Shown one piece after another: positions 9,478-17,985 of a DNA stretch of 64,000 nucleotides. The stretch comes from Vibrio sp. UCD-FRSSP16_30 (GTDB taxonomy: Bacteria > Pseudomonadota > Gammaproteobacteria > Enterobacterales > Vibrionaceae): contig NZ_LZFW01000003.1 in the NCBI RefSeq assembly GCF_001676025.1, forward strand, positions 62,001 through 126,000, given 5' to 3'. Position 1 is the stretch's first letter. Each line of letters begins with the position of its first letter. The notes under the pieces were generated by a model that did no database searches, was not told the origin of the DNA, and saw nothing but the letters and a program-made list of their open reading frames with translations. The translations under genes were made by a program, and so were the position numbers.

Positions 9478-10413
9478 ATGACAGAGACTAACTGGAAAAG
9501 AATTGACCTCAATTTACTGGTCGCATTTAACGCCTTATTAAACACTCGCAGTGTTTCAAAAGCGGCCACTGAATTGCACATGAGCCAATCAGCAATGAGC
9601 CATAGCCTGTCACGCTTGCGCACGTTACTTAATGACCCTTTATTCAAGCGTTGCGGCCATACGATGGAACCCACCGAGCGAGCACTTACTATCGCTAAAG
9701 ACGTTGAAAACATTTTATCGACAATTAAAAATAACCTATTAGAACCAGAGCCATTTTGCGCGCAAACCTTTCAAGGAGTCTGTCGTATTGGTTTAACTGA
9801 TTATGCAGAATTTGTCTTTGCCCCATTGATATTTGATGCACTGACCGAGCAAGCACCGAATGCTAAAGTCAGTTTTATTAATGTTAATCGACATAATTTT
9901 ACCGAAATAATGGAAAAAGAGCGCCTAGACTTAGTCATTGGCAGCTTTCCCAATTTAAACAAAGGCTTTCAATCTCAAGAGCTTTACCAAGAGAGCCATG
10001 TCTGTTTATTTGATGCGGTAGCGACAGGACTGACAACGCCAATTACTATTGAAGATTATTGTCGTATCCCACACGCATTGGTAAGCTCTGATGGTAAATG
10101 GGAAACCCCTGTAGATGTGAAGCTGCAATCTCTTAATCAACAACGTAGCGTACAAGTTCTTTCGCAAAATTTTTTGACCATAGGGCAACTAATGCAAGGG
10201 CGAAAGCTTGTTTGTATTGTGCCTAGATTAATGTCGATGATTCCTTTTATTGCCAACGGACTGACTCGAGCAGAACCGGCAATCAAGGTTAACGACTTCA
10301 CGATTAGCATGGTTTGGAAAGATAATCAGCCAAATAATGATAAGCTTACTTGGTTACTCTCTTTAGTAGTAGATACCGTAAAAAATAACGAACCCAAGGA
10401 AACCACCTCATAA
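9478..10413 (+). CDS. LysR family transcriptional regulator
   Basis: A 311-residue LTTR. The N-terminal winged-helix domain is clear (RIDLNLLVAFNALLNTRSVSKAA, then SQSAMSHSLSRLRTLLNDPLF), with a substrate-binding-like effector domain behind it. The DLNLL...RSVSKAA start and SHxLxRLR recognition helix resemble the NodD/LeuO-like subgroup. It diverges from chrA and its stop codon overlaps the start of an MscS-family gene (TAATG), so it is translationally coupled to the channel. Inducer unknown. Confidence 0.9.
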   Translation: MTETNWKRIDLNLLVAFNALLNTRSVSKAATELHMSQSAMSHSLSRLRTLLNDPLFKRCGHTMEPTERALTIAKDVENILSTIKNNLLEPEPFCAQTFQGVCRIGLTDYAEFVFAPLIFDALTEQAPNAKVSFINVNRHNFTEIMEKERLDLVIGSFPNLNKGFQSQELYQESHVCLFDAVATGLTTPITIEDYCRIPHALVSSDGKWETPVDVKLQSLNQQRSVQVLSQNFLTIGQLMQGRKLVCIVPRLMSMIPFIANGLTRAEPAIKVNDFTISMVWKDNQPNNDKLTWLLSLVVDTVKNNEPKETTS

Positions 10414-11507
10414 TGGAACTCACCTCAATTGACTGGCTCAATTTACTAGATATCACCGACAGTAAAATCATCAATGAAATCATTTTGATTACCGTGTTGA
10501 GCTTAATTAGTTGGATTGCTTGGCGAATATTAATTGTCCGCCTAGAAAAAATGGCCAGTAAAACACGCATTGTTTGGGATGATGCCGTCTTGCATGGCAT
10601 CACAACACCGGTGAGTACACTTATCTGGCTTTGGCCAGGCACAGTGTCATTAGGGCTAATGTTGGAGGAATATTTTGATCATAGGTTTGACTGGCTATAC
10701 TCCTCCAAACTGATACTCATTATTTTTATGGTTGTATGGGCTCTCTCACGAGTCATCACCAACTTTGAAAGTCAAATACTAGAAAGGCAAGGGCGCGACG
10801 TTACCACCGTACAAGCCATTGCAAAGTTAATACGCTTAGTTGTGATCATCATAGGGATGCTCACTATCATGCAAACCCTTGGATTGAGTATTTCCGGCCT
10901 ATTAACCTTTGGTGGTGTCGGCGGCCTAATTGCCGGTCTTGCCGCAAAAGACCTGCTTTCTAACTTTTTTGGTGGGATGATGATTTATTTCGATCGCCCC
11001 TTTAAAATTGGTGAATGGATTCGTTCACCCGACAGAAGCATCGAAGGTACCGTGGAACGTATTGGTTGGAGGATGACTAAAATCCGTACCTTTGATAAAC
11101 GACCACTGTATGTGCCAAATTCAGTATTTAGTAGCATTGTTGTAGAAAACCCATCACGAATGCATAATCGCCGTATCTATGAAACCATCGGTCTTCGCTA
11201 TAGTGACTCCGATAAAATAGATAAAGTGATTGGTGACGTACAGCACATGCTTAAAAACCACCCTGATATTGATGCCAACCAAACCTTGATGGTGAACTTC
11301 ACAACCTTTGGTCCCTCTTCGCTAGACTTCTTTATCTATGCGTTTACTAAAACCGTAAACTGGGCTCGATTCCATGAAGTGAAGCAAGATGTACTTCTGC
11401 AAGTTATGCAGATCATACATGACAACGAGGCTGACATTGCATTCCCAACTCAAACCCTCAAGATAGAAGAGCTTCCCGAGCATCTTATCTCTCACCAGCA
11501 GCGCTAA
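10413..11507 (+). CDS. MscS-family mechanosensitive channel, YnaI-like
   Basis: A 364-residue inner-membrane channel subunit. After several TM helices comes the pore helix and beta-domain signature GVGGLIAGLAAKDLLSNFFGG, then FDRPFKIGEWI, EGTVERIGWR and RPLYVPNSVFSS, a close match to E. coli YnaI. Such channels open on membrane tension and release solutes on osmotic downshift. It starts inside the stop codon of the LysR gene and ends before a strong terminator, so the two form a bicistronic unit. Confidence 0.9.
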   Translation: MELTSIDWLNLLDITDSKIINEIILITVLSLISWIAWRILIVRLEKMASKTRIVWDDAVLHGITTPVSTLIWLWPGTVSLGLMLEEYFDHRFDWLYSSKLILIIFMVVWALSRVITNFESQILERQGRDVTTVQAIAKLIRLVVIIIGMLTIMQTLGLSISGLLTFGGVGGLIAGLAAKDLLSNFFGGMMIYFDRPFKIGEWIRSPDRSIEGTVERIGWRMTKIRTFDKRPLYVPNSVFSSIVVENPSRMHNRRIYETIGLRYSDSDKIDKVIGDVQHMLKNHPDIDANQTLMVNFTTFGPSSLDFFIYAFTKTVNWARFHEVKQDVLLQVMQIIHDNEADIAFPTQTLKIEELPEHLISHQQR

Positions 11508-11518
11508 TTAGCGGTTAT

Positions 11519-11530
11519 ATACCAATCGTA
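11519..11530. repeat. Partial end of the Vibrio-type intergenic repeat
   Basis: ATACCAATCGTAA is the reverse complement of the right end of the 7818-7865 element (TACGATTGGTAT). Only this end is present, immediately before the terminator of the channel gene. Confidence 0.4.
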
Positions 11531-11537
11531 AAAATAA

Positions 11538-11573
11538 AAATGCCCTGAGACATTCATCTCAGGGCATTTTTTT
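11538..11573 (+). terminator. Rho-independent terminator
   Basis: AAATGCCCTGAG (11538-11549) pairs with CTCAGGGCATTT (11558-11569), followed by TTTT. It lies between convergent genes and can act on both strands. Confidence 0.9.
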
Positions 11574-11641
11574 CAGTCAATTCCTACGCAATCTTATCTT
11601 AGGTAAACTCTATTCACTTAACTTAAAAACATAAGAGACAT

Positions 11642-12442
11642 TTAGTTCTGATTGCGTTTTTTAAAACCAATGGTCACTCTGCCTTGCGGATTAATCGAGC
11701 GATATAAACTGAGCTTTAGCGTCAGAGTGACAGAAATACTCATCATCACAAAAATGGCCAGCAAGATAACCAATTGATATTTGATTGCGAGCATCGGGGA
11801 TGCCCCACCTAAAATCTGTCCTGTCATCATGCCCGGTAAGGTCACCAGCCCCGTTGCCGCCATAGAGGCTAAAATAGGAGCAAATGCCTTTTGCATTGCC
11901 ACTCTGACAAACGGCAGTGAAGCATAAGCAGGCGGAGCGCCTAAAGCAATCGCCACCGCATATTCATGATGTCGTTCTTCAAACGCAGTATATAAATTTT
12001 GCAGTGCTACAATGTTACCACTCAAGCTATTTCCTAATAACATTCCTGCAAGAGGGATGACATATTGAGCATTGTAGATAGGCACAGGCTGAACCACCAA
12101 CCAACATAAAATAGCTAAAACCGGAGCTAAACCTACCACTAGTCCCGTCAATACCGGAGCAAACAGTACTCGACGCGGTAGCTTTGATTTACCAACAATG
12201 GTGGTTGCCCCTACACACAGCATCACCGTAATCCAAGCTAAGTTAATCCAAGGATTATTGGTTGAGAATACAAACTCGAGGTATAAGCCAACCAAAATTA
12301 GCTGGCTAGCCATGCGAGCTATTGCAGTCGCCATCTCTCTACCGAGTTCAAGCTTGTACACTTTATTAATACTAAAAGGAATGATGAGCAATAAAGAAAA
12401 AGCAGCAAGATGCCACCAACCAATATCATGAGACGTTTGCAT
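11642..12442 (-). CDS. fetB: FetB-like ABC permease (UPF0014/YbbM family)
   Basis: A 266-residue multi-TM protein of the FetB/YbbM family, the permease of the FetAB iron exporter in E. coli. Characteristic segments are KLELGREMATAIARMASQL, VIPLAGMLLGNSLSGN and GLVTLPGMMTGQILGGASP. The ATG at 12442 is chosen over a TTG six codons upstream; the ribosome-binding site is weak in either case. The partner ATPase FetA, normally directly upstream, is absent: the upstream gene is a patatin phospholipase only 26 nt away. Confidence 0.85.
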   Translation of the reverse strand: MQTSHDIGWWHLAAFSLLLIIPFSINKVYKLELGREMATAIARMASQLILVGLYLEFVFSTNNPWINLAWITVMLCVGATTIVGKSKLPRRVLFAPVLTGLVVGLAPVLAILCWLVVQPVPIYNAQYVIPLAGMLLGNSLSGNIVALQNLYTAFEERHHEYAVAIALGAPPAYASLPFVRVAMQKAFAPILASMAATGLVTLPGMMTGQILGGASPMLAIKYQLVILLAIFVMMSISVTLTLKLSLYRSINPQGRVTIGFKKRNQN

Positions 12443-12468
12443 AAATTTAACCACGCACAAAGAAATAA

Positions 12469-13563
12469 TTAGAGCGTGTTAGACAAAAACTCTTTTCCCG
12501 CTAACACCCCTATTTCGTAGTCGGCAAGGATATCATCTTTATGGCTTAGTAAACCGCTACTGTTAAGAGATTTTATCGGTGTTATTTCTGTAATTGTCAC
12601 CCCTTCAGGTGGTGTATTCATAAAATCAGAAATCGCGGAGTGGTTCATATAATGATTAAACAACATCTCTATTGAGTGTGGCGTGTGCGATTTAATATTT
12701 AAACGTTGCGAATGATAAGCCATCATCTCAGATAACTTCTCAGCATCGGGTAGCCAATTTTTTGGTAGAGAATCGATTTTGGTAAAGGGGTGACGCTCCT
12801 TTAATTGATTTATTCTATCCAAAAAAAGGTCGCTGATATTCTTCATTTTTTCTCTACTTTGCGCAGAAGAAAAACGATTGAGATACGGTTCGATTCCACG
12901 ACTAAGATCGAGTTTAAACTTATCAATCGGCTCTATAGATAAGGAAGCCTTAAATTTAGATGACCTTTCAATAACAGGTTCGGTAGTAATCGCGACGATG
13001 TTACATGCACCTCGTCGATAGGCCTCTTGCACTGGAATCGTCGCAGAAACACCACCATCGACCCAGTTTGCGCCATCAATTTCGATTTCTTGGTGATACA
13101 ACATAGGAATAGCGCAAGTGGCTCTTAATATGTCATACCAATGCTCAGAGAAGATTGGAAAATAATAGTCCTTCATTTCCTGTACATGAGTCACGCAGGC
13201 TAGCGCTTCTCTTTCATTACCTAAGTTTTCCGCTCCCTTTTTTAAATCTAAAGGAAACTCACCACTGTGGACAAACTGAAATGCCCAATCAAGATCCATC
13301 GCCACTTTTTTCTTTTGAACTAAGCGTTGAAAATCAAAAAAACGATCTTGGGTTGTATAATTAAGAATAAAATCGAGCCCAAGTCCTGGCTGCTTGGTGA
13401 CAAAAGAAGAAACGTTGAGCGCCCCTGCCGATGTACCAATATAGATGGAAAAAGGATCATAATTTGCGGCAATAAACGTATCGAGAACCCCAGCGGCAAA
13501 CGCCCCTTTTTGCCCGCCACCTTGAACAACGAGTGAAGATTTATCTGTACACTTCGACAACAT
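12469..13563 (-). CDS. Patatin-like phospholipase family protein (YjjU-like)
   Basis: A 364-residue cytosolic patatin-fold hydrolase. The oxyanion hole is VVQGGGQKGAFAAGV near residue 12, the nucleophile elbow is GTSAG near residue 44, and the dyad Asp is in VDGGVSATIPV, so the active site is complete. The gene is followed after 26 nt by fetB, suggesting a common transcript. The closest general type is YjjU of enterobacteria; the lipid substrate is unknown. Confidence 0.85.
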   Translation of the reverse strand: MLSKCTDKSSLVVQGGGQKGAFAAGVLDTFIAANYDPFSIYIGTSAGALNVSSFVTKQPGLGLDFILNYTTQDRFFDFQRLVQKKKVAMDLDWAFQFVHSGEFPLDLKKGAENLGNEREALACVTHVQEMKDYYFPIFSEHWYDILRATCAIPMLYHQEIEIDGANWVDGGVSATIPVQEAYRRGACNIVAITTEPVIERSSKFKASLSIEPIDKFKLDLSRGIEPYLNRFSSAQSREKMKNISDLFLDRINQLKERHPFTKIDSLPKNWLPDAEKLSEMMAYHSQRLNIKSHTPHSIEMLFNHYMNHSAISDFMNTPPEGVTITEITPIKSLNSSGLLSHKDDILADYEIGVLAGKEFLSNTL

Positions 13564-13665
13564 TCTCTACTTCTCCAGATAACCCATCATCAAAAATACC
13601 GAGTGAAGCCATAGGTTTCAACTCGGTATTTGGTTTTAATAAAATACAGGGATTAAACTACAACA

Positions 13666-14361
13666 CTAATGCTCTGCACTACCTAACTCTAGCAATGTCG
13701 CATTACCACCCACCGCCGTAATATTGATCGTGCGAGTACGCTCTGTAATATAACGAAGAACCAACATAGGGTCTTGAGACACCGGCATTTTTGCCAATTC
13801 AACTTCCGCAATCAACGGTGCAATAGCACCTGATTTTTTAGCTAGATTACGATTAATCTCTTTTACCAAACTGGCATCAGCGATAATACTAACAATACGA
13901 ATATCACTCTCTAGTAGCTGCGCATATTGGTCATACTCCACCAAGCTCAGCACTCCACTAGGCAGTTTAAGCGCATCAATCACCGTTAACACTTGTTTCG
14001 CCAACTCGCTGTCTTGTACACACATAATGACGCAATTACCTGAAAGTAACCCCACCACTAATTGAGCATACAACGCTTTAGCTGCATGAATATCAACCAG
14101 CCTATCCGCGACAATCATTGCCACGCCACGGCCTGCGGTATACAGCTCATTAGTTTCACCGGTTGGCCCTGGCATTAATTCTGGTTCCGTCAGTAATTGA
14201 TGGCAGTGTTTGTGATGGAAGGTTAACGGCAAAGTGAAACTCTCTATAGCAAGAGCATCACTGGCTGCTAACAAAGATTGATGGCGATTAGCATAAGGAA
14301 CTTGATTCCAGAGGCTCCAAGCTTGTTGCGCTTCAGAAAAGCAAATAGATGCATTTTTCAT
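13666..14361 (-). CDS. Separate C-terminal aldehyde-dehydrogenase-superfamily domain of PutA
   Basis: A 231-residue protein corresponding to the extra C-terminal domain of long PutA proteins. It ends in ERTRTINITAVGGNATLLELG, which matches the conserved C-terminal tail of trifunctional PutA. It has neither the catalytic Cys nor the Glu of an aldehyde dehydrogenase, so it is not itself a P5C dehydrogenase, although automatic annotation often calls it that. It starts 2 nt after the putA stop codon, consistent with coupled translation and a permanent complex with the PutA protein. Its probable role is to cover the substrate channel or help dimerisation; that is inference from long PutA structures. 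Confidence 0.75.
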   Translation of the reverse strand: MKNASICFSEAQQAWSLWNQVPYANRHQSLLAASDALAIESFTLPLTFHHKHCHQLLTEPELMPGPTGETNELYTAGRGVAMIVADRLVDIHAAKALYAQLVVGLLSGNCVIMCVQDSELAKQVLTVIDALKLPSGVLSLVEYDQYAQLLESDIRIVSIIADASLVKEINRNLAKKSGAIAPLIAEVELAKMPVSQDPMLVLRYITERTRTINITAVGGNATLLELGSAEH

Positions 14362-14363
14362 TT

Positions 14364-17300
14364 CTATACTCCTTGCTCATCAGTGTGTGATATTTGCGCC
14401 TTAGTAACCGAAGCAGAAACTTCACGCTGTTTGCAGGTATGTTGTGTAAAACGATACAAGTAATGTGGTCCGCCCGCTTTAGGACCCGTGCCAGATAAAC
14501 CTTGTCCACCAAATGGCTGAACGCCAACCACAGCGCCTACTTGGTCTCGATTAATATAGCAATTTCCCACTCTGGCATTTTGTTCAATCCAACGATAAGT
14601 GGTTTCGTTGCGAGAATGGATCCCCATGGTCAAACCAAAACCTGTTGCGTTTATTTGCTCAACCACATCCGCAAGTTGATTGCCTTTAAACTGCACAATA
14701 TGCAAGATAGGCCCAAACTGCTCTTCTTTTAGTACCGACAGATCGCTAATTTCAATTGCGGTTGGCGCAACAAACATGCCCTTGGCACATTCTTCATCAA
14801 GTTTAACTTCAGCCACCACCTTTTGCGTTTGACGCATCACCTCAATGTGTTGCAATAACTTTTTCTGAGCGATTTGATCAATCACAGGTCCTACATCGGT
14901 ACTATGTAAATAAGGCGTCCCGACCGTTAACTCTTGCATGGCACCTTGAATAAGCTCAATGATTCTTGGGGCAATGTCTTGCTGAACAAATAACACCCGT
15001 AAAGCCGAACAGCGCTGACCTGCTGAAGCAAATGCACTACGCACGACATCACGCACCACTTGCTCAGGTAGAGCAGTAGAGTCAACAATCATCGCATTTT
15101 GACCCCCAGTCTCGGCAATAAATGGTACTGGTAAGCAATCGCGCTGCGCAAGAGACACATTAATCCGTTTCGCAGTGGCGGTTGAGCCGGTAAATGCGAC
15201 TCCTGCAATAGCAGGGTGTGAGGTAAGAGCTGAGCCAATTTCAGCGCCTTTACCAGGTAAAAATTGAATCACATCAGCAGGAAAGCCTGACTCAAGCATG
15301 ATCTCAATGGTCCTAGCCGCAATTAAACTGGTTTGCTCGGCCGGTTTTGCAATAACCGTATTACCTGCCACTAAGGCCGCGGATATTTGCCCTAGGAAAA
15401 TAGCCAAAGGGAAGTTCCACGGACTAATGCAAACAAACACACCTCTTCCGTGTCGTTCACACCATTGTAAATTACCATCAAAGCCTTGAATCGACTCAGG
15501 TCCTAATGTCGTAGCATTAGCGGCGTAATAACGACAAAAATCAACCGCCTCACGCACCTCATCAATACTGTCATGTATGGTTTTACCGGCCTCCATGTGA
15601 CAAAGAGCCACCAGTTCGGCCAAATTCTCTTCTAATTTATCGGCGAGGGTATAAAGGCATTGAGCACGACTCACGATAGGGGTGTTTTTCCAGTTTTCAA
15701 ACCCCGATTGAGCACTATTGATTGCCATGGAAACATGATCAAGGTGAGCAAAGTGGATCGAACCAACGATGCGCTTGCGATCAAACGGAGCAACAACCGT
15801 TTCTTCCTTGATCATTGTTTCGTGAATAGCACGACCATCAATGATTGGCGATCCTTGCCACTGCTTGCTTAAAAAGCGTTGCACTTGTAAGTCAAAGGGA
15901 TCGGCCTCACTTGCAACATCAACATTGATCCCGATGGAATTAACGCGATCGGAAAAAATCTCGCGCGGTAACGGGATCTGTTCATTGTGCAGAGTTTTGT
16001 TGGCAAGCAAGGTATCTACAGGATGATGAGTAAGATCACTGATAGGACAGCGAGCATCCACCAAACGGTGTACAAATGAGCTATTAGCACCATTTTCCAA
16101 TAAGCGTCGCACTAAATAAGGCAAGAGATCTTTGTGGCTGCCAACAGGCGCATAAATACGAACAGGCTGCGCGTATTTATCCATCACATGATGATAAAGA
16201 GAATCTCCCATACCGTGCAGTCTTTGAAATTCATAATTACGGTGGTTTGCCATCTCAGCAACCGCAGTCACTGTATGCGCATTATGGCTGGCAAACTGCG
16301 GGAAGATATTACCACGCACTCCCGGACTTAATAAAAATCGAGCGCAGGCAAGATAAGACATATCCGTCGCTTCTTTGCGCGTATAAACGGGATAGTTGGC
16401 AAAGCCTGCTTGTTGTGACCACTTTATTTCACTATCCCAATACGCACCTTTTACCAAACGTAAAGGAATCATATCTCCTTGTTCTTTGGCCAGCGCATTC
16501 ACCCACACTAAAACCGGCAAACAGCGTTTTGAATACGCTTGAATCACTAATCCAAACTTACCCCAGCCTTTAACCAAGTCACTGTTATAGACTTTTTCAA
16601 ACAGTTGCAGTGAAAGCTCAAGACGATCCGCCTCTTCTGCATCAATAGTAATGGCCACATCTAACTCAACAGCGCGAGTAAGTAACTCAATTAATGTCTC
16701 GTAAAGCTCGGTGAATACTCGCGCTTTATTCGCCACTTCATAGCGAGGATGTAAGGCTGAAAGCTTGATTGAAATTGAAGGGGCTGGGCTGGTTACTGAC
16801 CCAGCAGTACGCCCTACCGATTCAATCGCCTGCATGTAGTCATTAAAATACTTTCTAGCATCTTCCGTTGTTAAAGCCGCTTCGCCCAACATATCAAAAG
16901 AATGGGTAAAGCCTTTTTTACGAAGTGATGCGCCATTTTTTTGCGCTTCTTCAATATTTCGCCCTAACACAAACTGGTGTCCCATCACTTTCATCGCCTG
17001 ATGCATCGCATTGCGAATCACAGGTTCGGACATTTTATTCATGAGTTTTGAAATGGCAGAGCTTGGGCTGGTTGTTTCTTGCTTGTTAATACCAACGACT
17101 TTTCCTGTCAGCATAAGGCCCCATGTAGAGGCATTAACAAATACAGAATCAGACTGGCTTAAATGAGACTTCCAATCGGCAACGGTCAGTTTATCTTTAA
17201 TCAATGCATCGGCGGTTTCAGAATCAGGAATGCGCATCAGAGCTTCGGCTAAGCACATCAACAAAATACCCTCTTGAGTATCTAAACTGTATTCCAGCAA

Positions 17301-17531
17301 CAACGCATCAATCATTTGAATTGAGCGTTTATCAGCGCGAATTGTTGCAATTAACGCCGTTGTTTGACGCTCAATGCGTTGTTTTTCCTCTTCTAAAGGC
17401 GTTGCTAGCTTTAATAACTCTTTCAACCAAATTGATTCATCCACCATATACATAGGAGAAATGAGAGACCAAAGTGTCTCTTTTGGTTGGTTGATGAAAT
17501 CGGGATTTAAAACACTAGATGCTGTAAACAT
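14364..17531 (-). CDS. putA: Bifunctional proline dehydrogenase / P5C dehydrogenase PutA
   Basis: A 1055-residue enzyme that oxidises proline to glutamate in two channelled steps. The N-terminal half is the FAD-dependent PRODH barrel (SIKLSALHPRYE, VTIDAEEADRLELSL and YRLVKGAYWD-like LVKGAYWDSEIKWSQ). The C-terminal half is the NAD-dependent aldehyde dehydrogenase (FTGSTATAKRI, AETGGQNAMIVD with the catalytic Glu, SAGQRCSALR with the catalytic Cys). It lacks the N-terminal ribbon-helix-helix DNA-binding domain of E. coli PutA and the C-terminal domain, which is the next gene. It therefore should not autoregulate. No putP is nearby. Confidence 0.93.
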   Translation of the reverse strand: MFTASSVLNPDFINQPKETLWSLISPMYMVDESIWLKELLKLATPLEEEKQRIERQTTALIATIRADKRSIQMIDALLLEYSLDTQEGILLMCLAEALMRIPDSETADALIKDKLTVADWKSHLSQSDSVFVNASTWGLMLTGKVVGINKQETTSPSSAISKLMNKMSEPVIRNAMHQAMKVMGHQFVLGRNIEEAQKNGASLRKKGFTHSFDMLGEAALTTEDARKYFNDYMQAIESVGRTAGSVTSPAPSISIKLSALHPRYEVANKARVFTELYETLIELLTRAVELDVAITIDAEEADRLELSLQLFEKVYNSDLVKGWGKFGLVIQAYSKRCLPVLVWVNALAKEQGDMIPLRLVKGAYWDSEIKWSQQAGFANYPVYTRKEATDMSYLACARFLLSPGVRGNIFPQFASHNAHTVTAVAEMANHRNYEFQRLHGMGDSLYHHVMDKYAQPVRIYAPVGSHKDLLPYLVRRLLENGANSSFVHRLVDARCPISDLTHHPVDTLLANKTLHNEQIPLPREIFSDRVNSIGINVDVASEADPFDLQVQRFLSKQWQGSPIIDGRAIHETMIKEETVVAPFDRKRIVGSIHFAHLDHVSMAINSAQSGFENWKNTPIVSRAQCLYTLADKLEENLAELVALCHMEAGKTIHDSIDEVREAVDFCRYYAANATTLGPESIQGFDGNLQWCERHGRGVFVCISPWNFPLAIFLGQISAALVAGNTVIAKPAEQTSLIAARTIEIMLESGFPADVIQFLPGKGAEIGSALTSHPAIAGVAFTGSTATAKRINVSLAQRDCLPVPFIAETGGQNAMIVDSTALPEQVVRDVVRSAFASAGQRCSALRVLFVQQDIAPRIIELIQGAMQELTVGTPYLHSTDVGPVIDQIAQKKLLQHIEVMRQTQKVVAEVKLDEECAKGMFVAPTAIEISDLSVLKEEQFGPILHIVQFKGNQLADVVEQINATGFGLTMGIHSRNETTYRWIEQNARVGNCYINRDQVGAVVGVQPFGGQGLSGTGPKAGGPHYLYRFTQHTCKQREVSASVTKAQISHTDEQGV

Positions 17532-17734
17532 AATCTTTCCTCAGCTCTATAAAACCACCATGAATTGGCGGACAATCCTACAATTCAAAATCAGGATCAC
17601 AAAACAAAGAACAAAAGAAACGTGATTACAGACAATTAACATTCTAAATAATGTGAGTTTACATCTTAATTTGACGTTTTTAACAAACATTACAGAGGGC
17701 TAGACACATCTAGCAACACCCTATACACTCTCCC

Positions 17735-17932
17735 TCGCTGGTGTCATGAAATCTAAGATTTCAGGCTTATAAAGGGAATTTGGTGTGAATCCAAAACTGA
17801 CGCGCAGCGGTAATTGAGAACGAACATCTATAGGGCAGTAAGCCCACACACTGCAATAGATATTGTGGGAAGTGAGATGCTAGGTTGCAGATTCTATCTG
17901 CAGTGCTCATTAGTCCGAATACCTGCCAGTAA
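17735..17932 (+). promoter_or_regulatory. Cobalamin riboswitch upstream of btuB
   Basis: The conserved adenosylcobalamin-riboswitch core is visible in order: AAAGGGAA at 17771, GGTGTGAATCC at 17782, CTGACGCGCAGCGGTAA at 17797-17813, and the B12-box region AGTCCGAATACCTGCC at 17912-17927. It ends about 55 nt before the btuB start, placing it in the leader. High cobalamin should reduce btuB expression. The rest of the 17532-17985 gap shows no gene. Confidence 0.92.
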
Positions 17933-17985
17933 AGAAAAAACGCAAGCATAAGCGTTTTTATCACTACGCGTATTTAGGACTTATA

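Noticed and set aside
15296..15305. AAGCATGATC inside putA
   Set aside because: The TGATCA core is not complete (TGATCT), so it does not meet the iteron pattern.
15809..15821. TGATCATTGTTTC inside putA as another RctB 12-mer
   Set aside because: It matches iteron 2 for eleven bases only and encodes ordinary putA codons; without binding data it is probably chance.
16247..16573. 108-codon plus-strand frame opposite putA
   Set aside because: It is antisense to well-conserved PutA sequence and has no start signal or domain; a shadow frame.
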